A stretch of 64,000 nt of DNA from Diphasiastrum complanatum. Lineage: Eukaryota; Streptophyta; Lycopodiopsida; Lycopodiales; Lycopodiaceae. Numbering within the stretch: the stretch's first letter is position 1; every line of letters starts with the position of its first letter. Below, piece after piece: positions 43,601 through 56,039 of the stretch. The notes beneath the pieces were generated by a model, which saw nothing but the letters and a program-made list of their open reading frames with translations, did not search any database and was not told the DNA's origin. Position numbers and translations under genes: made by a program. The stretch is from contig CM055101.1 in assembly GCA_029204225.1 (NCBI GenBank), positions 39,052,444 to 39,116,443 on the forward strand. Reading direction: 5' to 3'.

Positions 43601-44501
43601 GAAAGCTGCTTCATCTTCTTCTTGTTGCTGATTTGAGTGACTGGTTGTAGCACTATGTGCTTGTTGTTGGAACTACTTCTTCTTTTCGTTGTTTGTATTT
43701 CAAAGTTTGGCAGTCCTTGATTTCGTGGCCAGTCCTTTTACAATATTTGCAGAAAAGTTTTTGCACTGGTTGGAATGATGAAGAGCTTGAATTCGATCCT
43801 AAACTAGAATTTGGTCCAGATTGCATGTTGCTCTTCTTTTCAGTATAGGCTATCTTTGTAGATCTCTTGGATCTAAACTTCTGATTTTTCCAATATAGAG
43901 CTTGAGGATCCGATCCTGAGCCTGAGGAGGATGCTGATATTCTGATCTCCTCTTGTAGGAGCAGCGAAATTACTCTTGATAGAGTGAGGTGCTCCTGCGT
44001 AGAAATTGCCATTACCCAATTTTTGTAGGCTTCATGTAGACTCGATAATAGAGTCATGAGTGCATCAGAATCTTCTATGACTGAGCCAATTGCAGTCATC
44101 TACTCCATAAGATTTTTGACGTTGTTGAGATGACTCGAAACACTATCTACATCAGACATTCTGAGGGTGAAAATTTTCTTCCTTGGATGAAGCTTGGAAG
44201 TAACGTCTCTGATGTCATAGAGAGTTGCTAGGATGTCACATGCATCCTTAGCAATCTGAGCAGCATCTATGTGGCTGATCTGAGTATCCTTGATGTTGAG
44301 GGTGATCATGGCAAATGCTTTGTCACCTCTTAGTCTCCACTTGGTGATGCTAGCTGCATCTCCCTCTGGTTTGAGCTCTGTGCCATCAACGATGTCCCAT
44401 AGTTCTTTGGCTAGAAGTATAACCTTCATCTTGAATTTCCAAAGATGGTAGTTATCTCCATTGAGTTTGTTAATGAGGGATGAACTAGGTGATAGATCCA
44501 T
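43601..44501 (-). pseudogene. Copia-7 gag, one internal stop
   Basis: The likely start MDLSPSSSLINKLNGDNYHLW is at 44,501. The frame continues through KMKVILLAKELWDIVDGTE, AFAMITLNIKDTQISH, KIFTLRMSDVDSVSSHLNN, a single in-frame TAG at about 44,100, then SLLLQEEIRIS and the zinc knuckle CKYCKRTGHEIKDC. Apart from that stop it is open over nearly 850 bp, one of the best preserved genes here. It would encode the particle protein of the element. Confidence 0.85.
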
Positions 44502-44643
44502 TCTGGTTGAACGAGATTTGGTTGAACGAGATCTGGTAGAAACAACGATTGTTGGAATACTATTGGCTGCGCGTTTGCTAGAAAGGCATCTTGATAGAAA
44601 CAAGACTGATAATCCGCAGTAGAAATGCAAATTACTAAAATGT

Positions 44644-44657
44644 CTGCTCTGATACCA
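44644..44657 (-). other. Copia-7 primer binding site
   Basis: The - strand reads TGGTATCAGAGCAG directly after the LTR end ...TTTTATAACA. Confidence 0.9.
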
Positions 44658-45381
<724 letters not shown>

Positions 45382-46262
45382 CACTAACTCTAAGGAGCTA
45401 GTTACTTAAGACCTTTTGGTCATTTGATCACTCTGTGCATACAGATTGTTCAACTCAACAACACCTATCTATCACATCTATCCCCCTTCTCTTCACTCAA
45501 ATACATATTTATAGCTGTCAGAGTCTTCTGATTTATTGTAATTACAGTTTACAAGATGATTTATAGCCATTTAAGCAAGATATGTTGATCCGTTATTGGA
45601 GCATCATGGAGGGGAAGTACAAAGTAACGAATCTTCCATATGTGTCATAGTGCAAAGATGTAGGCTGTGATGACCATAGTTTGTCCACAATCGTTTGAAC
45701 AACCGCTGGTTGTTCGATCAACTATTGATTGTTTGCTTCGTAGATGATTGTTTGCTTCCTTCAATGATAATCATAAGTGATAACTTACGGAGCTAAATGA
45801 TGAGATGGGTCAACCATTGTTAGTTGACTTTGTAAGAACTCGTAAGTTGTTGTCGTTGGTCGACTTTGTTGATAAATGTAAGTAGGTAGCTTACGTTTAA
45901 AAATTAAAAGTTTTTATAATTTGTCTGCCAGAGTTTGTGGATAATTTCAGACTATAATTATTATTTCTTTAACTTTAATCTCTTAAGTTAGGTTATTTCA
46001 CCCAGTGTTTCATGTAAGTAATTACATGAAGGTGATGTTAGGTGTAACCTAGTTGAGGAATTTATTGCTTAATGTACTTTTTTTCATACTAGAGTTTGTA
46101 CTCCAAAACGGAGATTAACTATTAGAAATAGATTTATCTATGAGTACTTGTTTGATATGGAAGTCAGACTAAGAATAAAGATTTCCTTAGTAAAATATTG
46201 TAAAGGAACTTTTCCTGTAATTCTTTCCTGTTCTTTGGAGCTTCTAAAGATAGAAGCAGTTT

Positions 46263-46275
46263 AAGGAGGGAAGAG
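46263..46275 (+). other. Polypurine tract before LTR family Y
   Basis: AAGGAGGGAAGAG directly before TGTTATGGCC, the usual 3' arrangement of a gypsy-type element on the + strand. Confidence 0.6.
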
Positions 46276-46715
46276 TGTTATGGCCATATTCGGTTAAGGA
46301 CCTGGAATAGTCCTAATATGGTAAACTGACCCTCCAGTACTCGAGATTATTGGTCACGCCATGATTTAATTCCATGTCAAGGCCAGTTTGTGACTAATTA
46401 CCTTGAGAGGACCCAGACACTCTAATTGAGACATTTGGAGCATTGCATGTCTGTGTGACGGATATAGGCAAGAGGACTGCATGAAGAGTTGTGATCTATT
46501 TATAGTTGACCTGCATGGGGATTGCATGGTTACATGCACAGGACTGAGGTGGGGATTCTCCTGTCGACATATTGAGTTTAGGTTACCAGTTTCTCTCTTC
46601 TTCTCTTGCTTCACATGGCATGGCTTGGGGGCTAGATCCAGATTGATCTAGGATTGGTTGGGCGGTTTGGCTCCATAGTCTCTCCTATTGTGTTCTCCTA
46701 TCCTCATCTTAGAGG
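46276..46715 (+). mobile_element. LTR family Y, copy 1
   Basis: It starts TGTTATGGCCATATTCGG after a purine tract, carries TATTTATAG (about 46,498) as a possible TATA box, and is similar along most of its length to 58,600-59,025. TGTTATGGCC starts are common in Ty3/gypsy LTRs, but no pol of this element was identified on its left. The right edge is set by the end of similarity between copies. Confidence 0.6.
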
Positions 46716-46969
46716 CAATTCTACTGGGTTCTTACAAGTATTTTCTCTCTATGTATCTATTTTTCTCATTCTAATTCTCTTTGCTTGTCATTTTTCATGG
46801 TCTACTACAATCTCTCTAACTCTTGATTGGCTTCATGGACACCACAATGATGTGAATCTAATAGGACATGTCAATTCTTATGAGGAGTCAAGGGGATCAC
46901 CGCACAAAATTGTGAGGTTGGCCGGATTCTATGCCAACTATCTTCAAGTTTGGTTTTGTCAGGTGATAG

Positions 46970-47320
46970 GTGTCCTTAAATAGCCCAAGGTGGAAAACGA
47001 TTGCAAACTTGCCAGTGCCAAAGGGGTTGGACTTGTTGTTATATCTCAAAGTTTGGGTTTCTTCTTCTTTGGAGCAAAAAGTCTTTGGGGAGATGGTGAA
47101 GCACAATTTCATTGAGGGAGTGGACCAGTGCCTCCATGATGTCTCGGATTGGTTTTTGGTGAAGATGGAGCATGTCAAGAAGCTATTTCCAGTCCCTTCG
47201 AAAAAAAGAAATATTGGCTCTTCGGGTATTTTATTTTTTTTGTGTGAATCATGTAAATTGCCTCTCCATAAAGTGGATCGGAAAGTGGGTGTTGTGTTCA
47301 CAAACTTCATGAAGATGTGA
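46970..47320 (+). other. Unrecognised ORF, 116 residues
   Basis: The + strand open stretch includes FGEMVKHNFIEGVDQCLHDV and a CESCKLPLHK stretch with a CxxC; a further CKQCQYC pattern follows in another frame near 47,435. It lies 0.9 kb before the MULE-type fragments and could belong to them, but no similarity is recognised. It is not supported by repeats or signals. Confidence 0.25.
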
Positions 47321-47598
47321 CAATTTGTAGAGCGTTCAACTTTAAATGACGACAAGTTTAATGTATACTGTTTTTCTACTTATGAATTTGTTGCATTTAT
47401 TGCAATACCATCCGTTCATGCAATGTTGTGTAAACAATGCCAGTATTGTGCTTATCTAGCCCATTGAGTGTAAATTATGCGAATCAAACATATTTTGTTT
47501 ATTTGTCAGGTGTTGCAATATAGCTATAACATATTGGGAGGTATTAAAAAATAAATGATATATGTGAATTGAACAATTTTATGTTTTTTATTGATAGC

Positions 47599-47799
<201 letters not shown>

Positions 47800-48230
47800 T
47801 GGTTGTTCGTATTAGCCCAACTTTTTTTCCTTGAGGGCAGAAAACTGCATAACCTTATCAAATTGGCCTTTCTAAATTGTATGTAGGGCTGCATCACATA
47901 TGGAGCACAAAGAATTTGTTCCAGATATCCATATCGGTCATTACTACACAAACCTATTGTTAAATTCGAACTCTAGGGTAGTGATTATGAGATATGTGAT
48001 ACTGACTTTGGATCATCAATGGACAAAACAATATATCGCTCAACTGATGATGTAAGTGGGCTTAATCAGGTGAATCCAGAACCCTGTTCACCTTCTGTAG
48101 ACATCAAGGAGCACACGCCCCCTACCTTCTTCTCTTTTAATGCCCGGTCGCACCATCTTATGTGGGCAAGTATCGGTAGCTCCAATTTTCCAACATAGCT
48201 CCACTTTTCCAACATATAGAGAGATTTTGG

Positions 48231-48674
48231 GTGTTGAACCCACCTTTACAGCTCCTCCATAAAACAAACAAAGAAAACCAAAACCAAAGTATGATGTTGA
48301 ACAAAAATGGAAAGAAATGCAAAATGAAAATGTGTCTACAAATCATGTACCTTGGGAGAGAGGGAATTTGTTTCAAGTCTAAAATGTCCCTACTCATTCC
48401 ACATGTAGATCACTGGCACGAGTTGTTTTGTGATTGTCATGTCGACATGGTGACTAGGAAACACAATAATTTAACTCAAACCACAGAAGCAATAAAGTCA
48501 CATTGGGTCATCGGTCTTAGGAAATATGGAATTGCAGATTCATTTATCAAGGCCAGCTACAATGCATGTTCAATTTGCCATGGTATGATTGCAAATCCAG
48601 TTGGCCGTGAGCATGTTCCGTTCACACATCAATGCTTTCTATCTGTGGAAGAAATTCAAGAAAAGATATGCTAG
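48231..48674 (+). pseudogene. MULE-associated N-terminal ORF, zinc-binding-like
   Basis: A 147-residue open stretch. Its second half, HELFCDCHVDMVTRKHNN, then TEAIKSHWVIGLRKYGIAD, then FIKASYNACSICHG, has the H...H...C-x2-C order and spacing style of integrase-type zinc-binding modules. This assignment is tentative. It precedes, in the same direction, a DNA-binding-like zinc module and a MULE transposase core, so the three may be one decayed protein. Confidence 0.4.
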
Positions 48675-48773
48675 TTTGAATACGGTCTTCGTTGTGGGAA
48701 AAGAGTAGATGTCATGTGAAGGAGTATCTGCCATAGAGGAAAGAGAAGATCTACCACACAAGTTTCACATATT

Positions 48774-49106
48774 TTGTCGCATAGGAGTTGTAGAGTGGGA
48801 TGTCCTTTTCGAGTAAGAGTTACTATCCCAGTAAATACAAAAGCCATGGCACGTATCCAAATGTATGTTGTACATGAGTACCATCACCCCGACTCAGAAG
48901 AGGATATAATATATTTGCAACCACATTTCCTTGTGGTGCGCGAGTGTGAGAGAGATCTACAAGCATACAAGGAAGCATCTCAACTATCCAATGCATCCAT
49001 CCATCAGGCACCCTTCTTGCAAGCACAAGCGAGGCAGGTCAAGCATGCTTCAGATTTTTTCTCATTCCAAAGGAAATATCCCAATTGTCATTCAAGCTTA
49101 AAATGA
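48774..49106 (+). pseudogene. MULE-type zinc module (WRKY-GCM1/FLYWCH-like)
   Basis: The open stretch begins SHRSCRVGCPFRVRVTIP and continues to RIQMYVVHEYHHPDSEE, the C-x3-C ... H-x2-H form seen before the transposase core of many MULE transposases, where it is thought to bind the element ends. A helical, Gln-rich part follows (QAYKEASQLSNAS). A stop and gap separate it from the core at 49,348. Confidence 0.5.
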
Positions 49107-49347
49107 AAGGTAATTTGATGCATAGTGTATTGCATGTAATGTATACCTTTTTTATTTTTTTATTTTCAGATTTACCAAATAGTAGGGGTTAGTAAAAAAA
49201 GTCATGCTTGGGACAGATGCTTTTAGCTCGGATGATTGGAGGAGCTTGAACTTGGAGGCTCAACAACTACAAGATAGTGGGAAGGTATTGTGATTAGTAG
49301 TTCAAAGTAGTCACGTGTAACGTCATCTAACATTGTGAGATATTAAG

Positions 49348-50026
49348 TTGACTCATATCTTTAACACAAGCTCCTATAACAGGTCATTTACTATCAACCA
49401 TATAAACCCCGAACATGAGGAGGAAAGTAAGAGGCCATTCGTACTTGTCTTGCAAGATCTATGGGTGTTGGATATTGCTCAGCGTTTTACCAAAGATAGT
49501 GCATGGGCTGTTGACTCAACCTTCAAGACAAACCAATTTAATTTTCTCTTATTTGGGGTTGTTGTCCCAAATCAGCTTGGCCATGCATGCCATGCCAATT
49601 TGGTTCATGTTATGTTCAGATGATAAAGGACAACACCATCAGAATATTGCACTACGTCTAACATTTCAAGCAGTATTCAGTGGACTTGGATCCACAAGGC
49701 TGCATGCTATTGTTATAGACAAGTCCATAACAGAACTACAAGCCATAACGAAAATTGTAGCAAATGACAAGGCATGTTGGATCATGGAAGGTGAAAATTG
49801 TAAGACGTTGGTATGCAATATCCTTCTTTGCACATTTCATGCCAAAAAGGCATGGGTGGAAACTCTATTGCCCAAAGTCCTAGTAGATGAAAGAGACGCC
49901 CTTAATTGTGGTTCTTTTTGTTTTTGTATAATATATGGCTGTGAAAATTGGGGTATTTGGGATATTGATGTCTTGGGATTATACCCCAAAGCACATTTTG
50001 TAATCTTCATTTTCCATAAACCCTAA
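49348..50026 (+). pseudogene. MULE-type transposase core, frameshifted
   Basis: The first part (frame of 49,348) reads VLQDLWVLDIAQRFTKDSAWAVDSTFKTNQFN and LLFGVVVPNQLGHA, containing the first catalytic Asp (VDSTFKTN). A frameshift near 49,620 leads to HQNIALRLTFQAVFSGLGS, AIVIDKSITELQAITKIV (second Asp, with the usual E-L-x-A-I) and LLCTFHAKKAWVETLLPK, the C-x2-H motif. The third acidic residue and C-terminal part are lost. The fold is that of MULE transposases, which move DNA elements by cut and paste. No terminal inverted repeats were found. Confidence 0.7.
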
Positions 50027-51719
50027 CCTGAAACTTGTGAGCTTTAGCATTACATTTTTTATTTGTGGCATCTATAGACGCTAGCAATGACATGTCTACT
50101 GCCAATCTACAAGCTTACATTTTCAATAGGCTGTACATACAACACACCAAAAGCTTGAACTATCATATCAACTTTTGTAAAAAACATGGAGAACAAGAAA
50201 ACTACCCTATAGATTCTACCAGGCAAAATCTCAAACAAGTGCAATTGGAATTTCGAGCTATGTGATATCTCGCAACTTTATCATATTCCACAAATATGTC
50301 TTTGCAAGTTTTTCAACAACAGTCAATAGCTATGGGTTGCAGCACATAAAGATGTGACAATATGCATAACATGTTCAAAATGCACAAGATGCACATGGAC
50401 AACATATTCTTTTGAGCTTTGATAGCATATTTAAAATGGTCATTTTTTTGCCAGGAATCAACTATGGGAGTGAGAATTAAATCATCATATTATTTACCCA
50501 AGAGATTAATTTGGGCCCGACATGGGAAATTGTTGATTTGAGTGATCTCGTCCTTTGTCAAATTCAGATTCTCAAAAGCAACATTAGCTTCCAACTGAAA
50601 CAATCTTCCTTCCATTAGCATCCATGAAAAAACTATTGTGGTACAAAAAGTACACACATGTGAGTTGTGATTAGAGGTGAAAACCAAGGTGTTTGAAAAC
50701 TTATAGTGACTTACACAAAGTTATATCAAGATCCACAAAGGTCTTGATCATTATCTATTTCACTCTCCTCATCAATGTCAATAATGCTTGGAAAAATTGT
50801 TTTGCCTAATTCACCAAGAATAGAGCACTCAAGCTTGAGATAAAAATCAACTTTCTCAGATCCAAGAATTACTTCTAGACTCACTTATTTTCTAGTTCAC
50901 TCTCTCCTTGAGAGCTGCTAAGTATCAAAAGAGATTTGAAACTAGACTACTTGACAATTTTTCACTTTATTGAATACTCTTGAGAAAATCAATAAACACA
51001 AAGTAGATTAAAATTCTCAACCCTCCCTAAGTTCTTTTCCAAAATTTGCCTCACTAGCAACTCACTCGATGTTCAAAAGGACACAAGTGACAAGATCCCC
51101 ATGATCTTCATTCAAAAGAATACTTAGGAAGGATTCTACAAAACAATGCTCAAGAAAATTGGAAGTGATTTGAATCTAGAAACTCACAAAGGCTTCACTT
51201 GTCTTGATTATCTCAAATTTGACTTCTAGCCCTCTCTTTGGAATTCTATTCACAGCCCTCACACTCCCTCACAAAGACAGAATGGAGATAAGATGATATT
51301 CTATCAAAGAACCATCAAATCAATCAATTTCTTCTATTTTTGGACAAAAACATGGCTAAATCTCTCTTCCACTTCTTGATGGTTCTTCAAGAACTGTAAA
51401 ACGCATTTAAAGGGCTTGAACTCAGCCTCAAATAATTAGATCTCATGACACTAAGCCAAATTTGATTGATGGCAAACATACTTTGATGCTTTTATAAGGT
51501 TTAGCACCAAAAAACTCGTCAAGATGACACAAAATCAAATCGCTTGTCTCTTGTGAATACTTGAAGTTAAAAGTTAGTACAACTATTGACCCTCACCAAG
51601 TTTGGATCCCAAATCTTCAAACCTAAGACTTGATTGGAACTCCCTCTCTCAAGAGTAGCTTTTCAGCAACAACTTGCTAAAAATGGATTGTCCTTTGATA
51701 AATGATTATCCTCTTGTAC

Positions 51720-52150
51720 TTGGATCCGATACCATGTTGAAAGTACAATATAAAGTACCATAAATGAACCTACATAAGGCTCCAAGAGTGAGTGATTGAT
51801 TGATACACCTATCTATTGCAAAACTAGTCACAAGATCTTGATCTTAAAAAGCAATATATTGGATCCCACAATCAAGAGCAATCAAAACCATTGTACGGAC
51901 TCCAATACAACCTATTATCAGAGATTAAGTGGAATCAAATTTAGGTATCAAAGAATTCACAAAAACTCAAGACAAATGTGTAGAAAACTCAAGATTGCCA
52001 ATTTGCTCCAAAATTCTATCTCCTCACTTTGGAATGATGGATTGTATGTACAAAAGCTCTTCCAGAACTCAAATTAGATGGTTGACCATTTTTGTCCTAA
52101 TTTGTCAATCTTACTTGACTCTAGAGTTTTGTCAAGTTGGTGGCTAGGTT
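51720..52150 (-). mobile_element. LTR family Z copy with primer-like site
   Basis: On the - strand ...TTTCAACA is followed by TGGTATCGGATCCAA (51,720-51,734), a partial match to the tRNA-Met site, so this is a 5' LTR edge. The LTR starts at 51,735 and resembles 31,688 onward. Its outer end could not be set. Bases 50,270-51,719, where the body should be, show no coding on either strand. Confidence 0.5.
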
Positions 52151-52223
52151 GGTTATCCACCTCAATTATTCAAGATGGAATTATGATATTAGTCAGAATC
52201 GCCTACAACCACAAACAATTTTT

Positions 52224-52606
52224 TTAGAAAATTTCCATTAATTCTCCCGACATAGCGGGTTTTGGTTGCAAATCATGCCACCACGATGAAGCCTTACCAT
52301 GGAAAAACAAAAAAACACTCTCAATTTTGTTTGTCTTTAAGAATTTCATGTAGAGTAAAGTACCTGTCAACCAATCATCTACCATCTCAAGCTTTTTCTC
52401 CATCTTCTCTCTCGAATATGGTTTAGGCTGAAACCCCAGATTTGACGAGGATAAGGTCTTGACTTGTTTTAACAGTTTTTTTATTTGCTGGTCCCTCAAA
52501 ATGTTTCGATGTTTCATTTCGTTAAGTGTCGCACGCAATTGCTGGCAAATCTACAAGTAGGTCGGCATAGGAACTGTTCCTTTAAGACTTGTGTCATCCT
52601 TAGCCA
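52224..52606 (-). pseudogene. Ty3/gypsy gag N-terminal fragment
   Basis: The - strand frame starts MAKDDTSLKGTVPMPTYL at 52,606, meets a TAG, and continues RATLNEMKHRNILRDQQIKKLL, FQPKPYSREKMEKKLEMVDDWL, then FLFFHGKASSWWHDLQPK, the conserved centre of the gypsy Gag (retrotrans_gag) domain. It ends near 52,224 without zinc knuckle or pol. It is a short piece of a gypsy element unlike the one at 36 kb as far as can be seen. Bases 52,610-53,029 are AT-rich and empty. Confidence 0.65.
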
Positions 52607-53029
52607 TTATTGATCACCTAAACAAGAATTGCTTTAATTAATTGAAAAATTTCAAAAATTTTAATTGAATGTGAAAATAAATGTGACCTAGTTAAACGAC
52701 TGATTACATCTCAGTAAGGTCATTCACTTTACAAGGTAATTTTGTTTCAATCAATAATCGATAGATTTTGACAAATTTGAAACAATTTTGATACTTTAAA
52801 ATTTTTATGTAATTGGGAATTTCAAATTCCGTTCAATATGGACTAAAATTGTAAAAATCAATTTCCATCATCGAAATTTCAATTTCACTATTATTGCAGT
52901 GATTTACAGAAAAAATGACTTTTTTTACGTAATCTATCGAACTGAACTACAAAATCATTTTTTGAACTACTTTTTACAAAGTTGTATTCATGGATTAAGA
53001 GCATGAACAGAAGTGGTGATTCGGAGGCT

Positions 53030-53400
53030 CGAGAGTTGTTGACCAGGACTTGCAGAGGCAATATTGGTACAACAAGAGAACGCGTAGGTGGATCGTCGAA
53101 TCAACATGCAGACGACCCCTGCCATTGGTCTCATGTATTTTGTACACCCCTCCGAAGGAGAGAGGTTCTATATGCGAGTTCTTTTGGCTAATGTCAGAGG
53201 TGCAACCAAATTTGAGGACTTGTGCAGAATTGACGGTGAGCTGTTTCAGTCTTTCATTGAGGCTTGCAGACACAAACTTTTGATAAATAATGCGAATGAG
53301 TGGAGTAGTGTGAGGCAGTGTCATGGGGTACTCCATCACCGCTTCGTCTCATGTTCGTTGTGCTTCTTTTGACATGTGCCCCTTCTGACTCTAGAGGAGC
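53030..53400 (+). pseudogene. Helitron Rep/helicase protein, middle fragment
   Basis: The + strand reads QRQYWYNKRTRRW, a frame change, then GLMYFVHPSEGERFYMRVLLANVRGATKFEDL and INNANEW, another frame change, and SPLRLMFVVLLLTCAPSDSRGA. These are the segments lying between the Rep/helicase-like part and the Pif1 helicase of plant Helitron proteins, which drive rolling-circle transposition. At least two frameshifts and stops are present. The Rep HUH motifs are not in the window. Confidence 0.7.
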
Positions 53401-53429
53401 ATAAAGGCCGCATTTAGTTCAAGATTATG

Positions 53430-53921
53430 TGCATGACTTGGGACAACCTACAACTGAATGGATGTCCTCCACATAAGTTGGTACTGAAGATTGGGACGAT
53501 TGTGATGCTGTTACGATAGGTCATAGAGGTAGAGATAGTGACCGAGAAGAATATAGGGAGTAGATAGGTCATAGAGGCAGAGATTGTGACCGAGAAGAAT
53601 ATAGGGAGTAGAGTCCTTATTCCACGTATCCCTATAGTGTCGAGCGATTCGAACATACCATTTGAATTGTAGAGCATCCAGTTTCCTATCAGAGCAACAT
53701 TTGCCATGACTATAAACAAAGCACAGGGGCAAACTATGGACATGATTGGATTGTATTTGCCTCGGCCTGTGTTTAGTCATGGGCAGTTGTATGTTGCACT
53801 TTCGAGAGTGCGAAATGCAGCAAGTCTTTGTGTGCTGATTACTGACAAGGACAAACGATTTACAGATGTGAATGGAGTGGCGAATTACACTCAGAACATT
53901 GTGTATTCAAAAGTGTTGTAG
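53430..53921 (+). pseudogene. Helitron Pif1 helicase, C-terminal end
   Basis: NLQLNGCPPHKLVLKIGTIVMLLR is followed by a duplicated VIEVEIVTEKNIGSR unit, then LIPRIPIVSSDSNIPFEL, a stop, SIQFPIRATFAMTINKAQGQT and GLYLPRPVFSHGQLYVALSRV (helicase motifs V/VI region with the VALSRV signature), ending at TAG 53,919-53,921. The helicase part from the Walker A motif to this point is deleted, as is the usual GLCNGTRL segment. No Helitron 3' hairpin/CTRR end was located downstream. Confidence 0.8.
53516..53611 (+). repeat. 48-bp tandem duplication in helicase remnant
   Basis: Two adjacent copies of a 48-bp unit (ATAGGTCATAGAGG...), differing at a few bases. 48 is a multiple of three, so the helicase frame is kept, but each unit ends with a TAG or the equivalent codon. 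Confidence 0.9.
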
Positions 53922-53972
53922 TAGTAAGTGTGAAGTGATGTTTATGGTTTATGGTTTCGAGATACAAGGTAC

Positions 53973-54047
53973 AGTTAGAGTTAGAGTTAGGGTTAGACTT
54001 AGCATTTGGGATGCATGATAGAGTTAGAGTTAGAGTTATGGTTAGAT
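53973..54047 (+). repeat. Degenerate telomere-like GTTAGA/GTTAGG repeats
   Basis: Two short runs of GTTAGA, GTTAGG and GTTATG units (53,973-53,999 and 54,020-54,047). They resemble but do not match the plant telomere unit TTTAGGG. The rest of 53,922-55,100 shows no supported gene. Confidence 0.5.
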
Positions 54048-55104
54048 TTGGAGAGAAAAATCAGTCAAATTTTATACACAGAGAAGGTTGTGTTGAAGGA
54101 GGTTTTTGGAAATAGTCAGGATTTAGAGTTTAGTATTTGATTTGACATAAGGCTTATACTAACATTGTGTTTTTCTTTTTGCAGATTTTGTCATGCAGGC
54201 AATCGGAGTGAGCGAGTATTTTCATTCCAACTTGCTATTGAGTATGTTTTAGGTAGTTGCATTAAGTTAACGCATGTGTATGTTTTTGTAGATGGTGAAG
54301 GTTATATTGTCAATTGATAAACGTTCGTGGGGGACTTTATGGAGCGCTTTGTTTTGTGCGATGGCAGACACATTTGCACAGCTATTTGGTTGTTGCAGCG
54401 ATGCACAGAGTTTTTAAAGGAACAACAAGACTTTGGATATTTGATTCCACGTTGACACCAATTGTTATTAGATGTGGATTTGTTAGTACAAAATCTCACA
54501 TACTTTTATAGAGCAGTATTGGTCGTAGATAATACTGATGCATCATGGATGATAGATAGCTTGGTGTGCTCCCAAGCCTTTGGATGTGATTCGTTGGAGG
54601 AAATTTTGGAGAAGTATTGATTTTTTAAATAAAAATAAAATATATTTGCTTTTTTAGATTTTATGTATGTGGAATGTCTTCCTTTCTTGATTGATTTGCA
54701 CAAAACTCAATGTTGTACCCATACTAATGCACCTTCCACACATTTTTCATAGCGTATATGTGGCTTTATGTGTATTCTATGCGTAGAATGGCTTTACATG
54801 TTTTGTACGTGTAAATAGCTCAAAGTGGCTAATTTTTTGAAGTTTGCACTACATGTGATTATAAACCACACACTAAATTTTGAAATTGAGAGCATGGTCT
54901 TCTAAAATGTACATACATTTTCACATGTGTATACACATACAGTCACACATCCACTCACATACATACACTAACACATATATCGGCCACCCGTCAATGACCA
55001 TCAGCTTTCCTCCTAAGCCATCAGCCGCCATCCAAATCATCGACCATCATTCTAATCACAGGCCACCCACCCCCGTCAACGATGGGCATATCCACTAGTG
55101 TGTG

Positions 55105-55228
<124 letters not shown>

Positions 55229-56039
55229 AACATCATGTCTAGGATAATACATGACATATCAAGGAGACATGCAATTATCAACCCTATGAAGTCTAAACAC
55301 AAATTCATATTATCTATGTTAAAAAGTTCAAAGTATCATAAATTTTCTTTGACTTTTTAATTTTGTACTTGCAAAGGCTTAGGTGAATTTCATCCACAAA
55401 TGGCCATAAAAACAAACCATGGTGGGCATGCTACACCACTATACACATTGGGCCTATCATTTTTCTTGAGCATTATCCTTTATGATCTTAGAAGACATGC
55501 TAACAAAGACAAGTTGACTAGCATGGCAACCTTGTCTTGCAAATTTTGTTAAACATTACTTAGCCTCTCTAAAAGACCAACATTTTCCTCACTTTTCTCA
55601 ATATGCTAATCACAAAAAAAGCCATTAGCCTAGTGTTCTATTCAATAATCGAGTTGGATAAGAGTTGGAATTGTCCTCACGTGAATGTGAGCATGGGCTT
55701 GATTCCAAAATTGGAGTCTTGTCCTCCTTGGCTCGACCTTATTATGTAAATTAGAGTCATGCAAGTTGAATTAGCTATGGTTCTAATTGAAAAAGATGAA
55801 GATCACTAATCAAGTTGGATAAGGGTTGTTTTGTAGCTCTCATGTGAAAATGAACATCTACAAGCTCGAGGGCCTTCAAAATTAGTTATGTCTTATATGT
55901 TGCATATTGCTTAAGGCTCCAAGCTGTCATCGACAACAGAGAGTTAGCATGTGTCATAGTTGCTACAATGATACTTTTCTCCGAATCGACTTGCACATGA
56001 TGGTGCTTTTGCAATGTAAACATGAAACCTTAAAAAACT

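Noticed and set aside
53414-53780. - strand open frames over the Helitron region with repeated hydrophobic segments
   Set aside because: Shadow of the Pif1 helicase remnant; the repeat is the 48-bp duplication read on the other strand.
54314-54511. 65-residue ORF downstream of the Helitron remnant
   Set aside because: An opposite-strand frame of equal length covers the same bases, and there is no recognisable motif or context.
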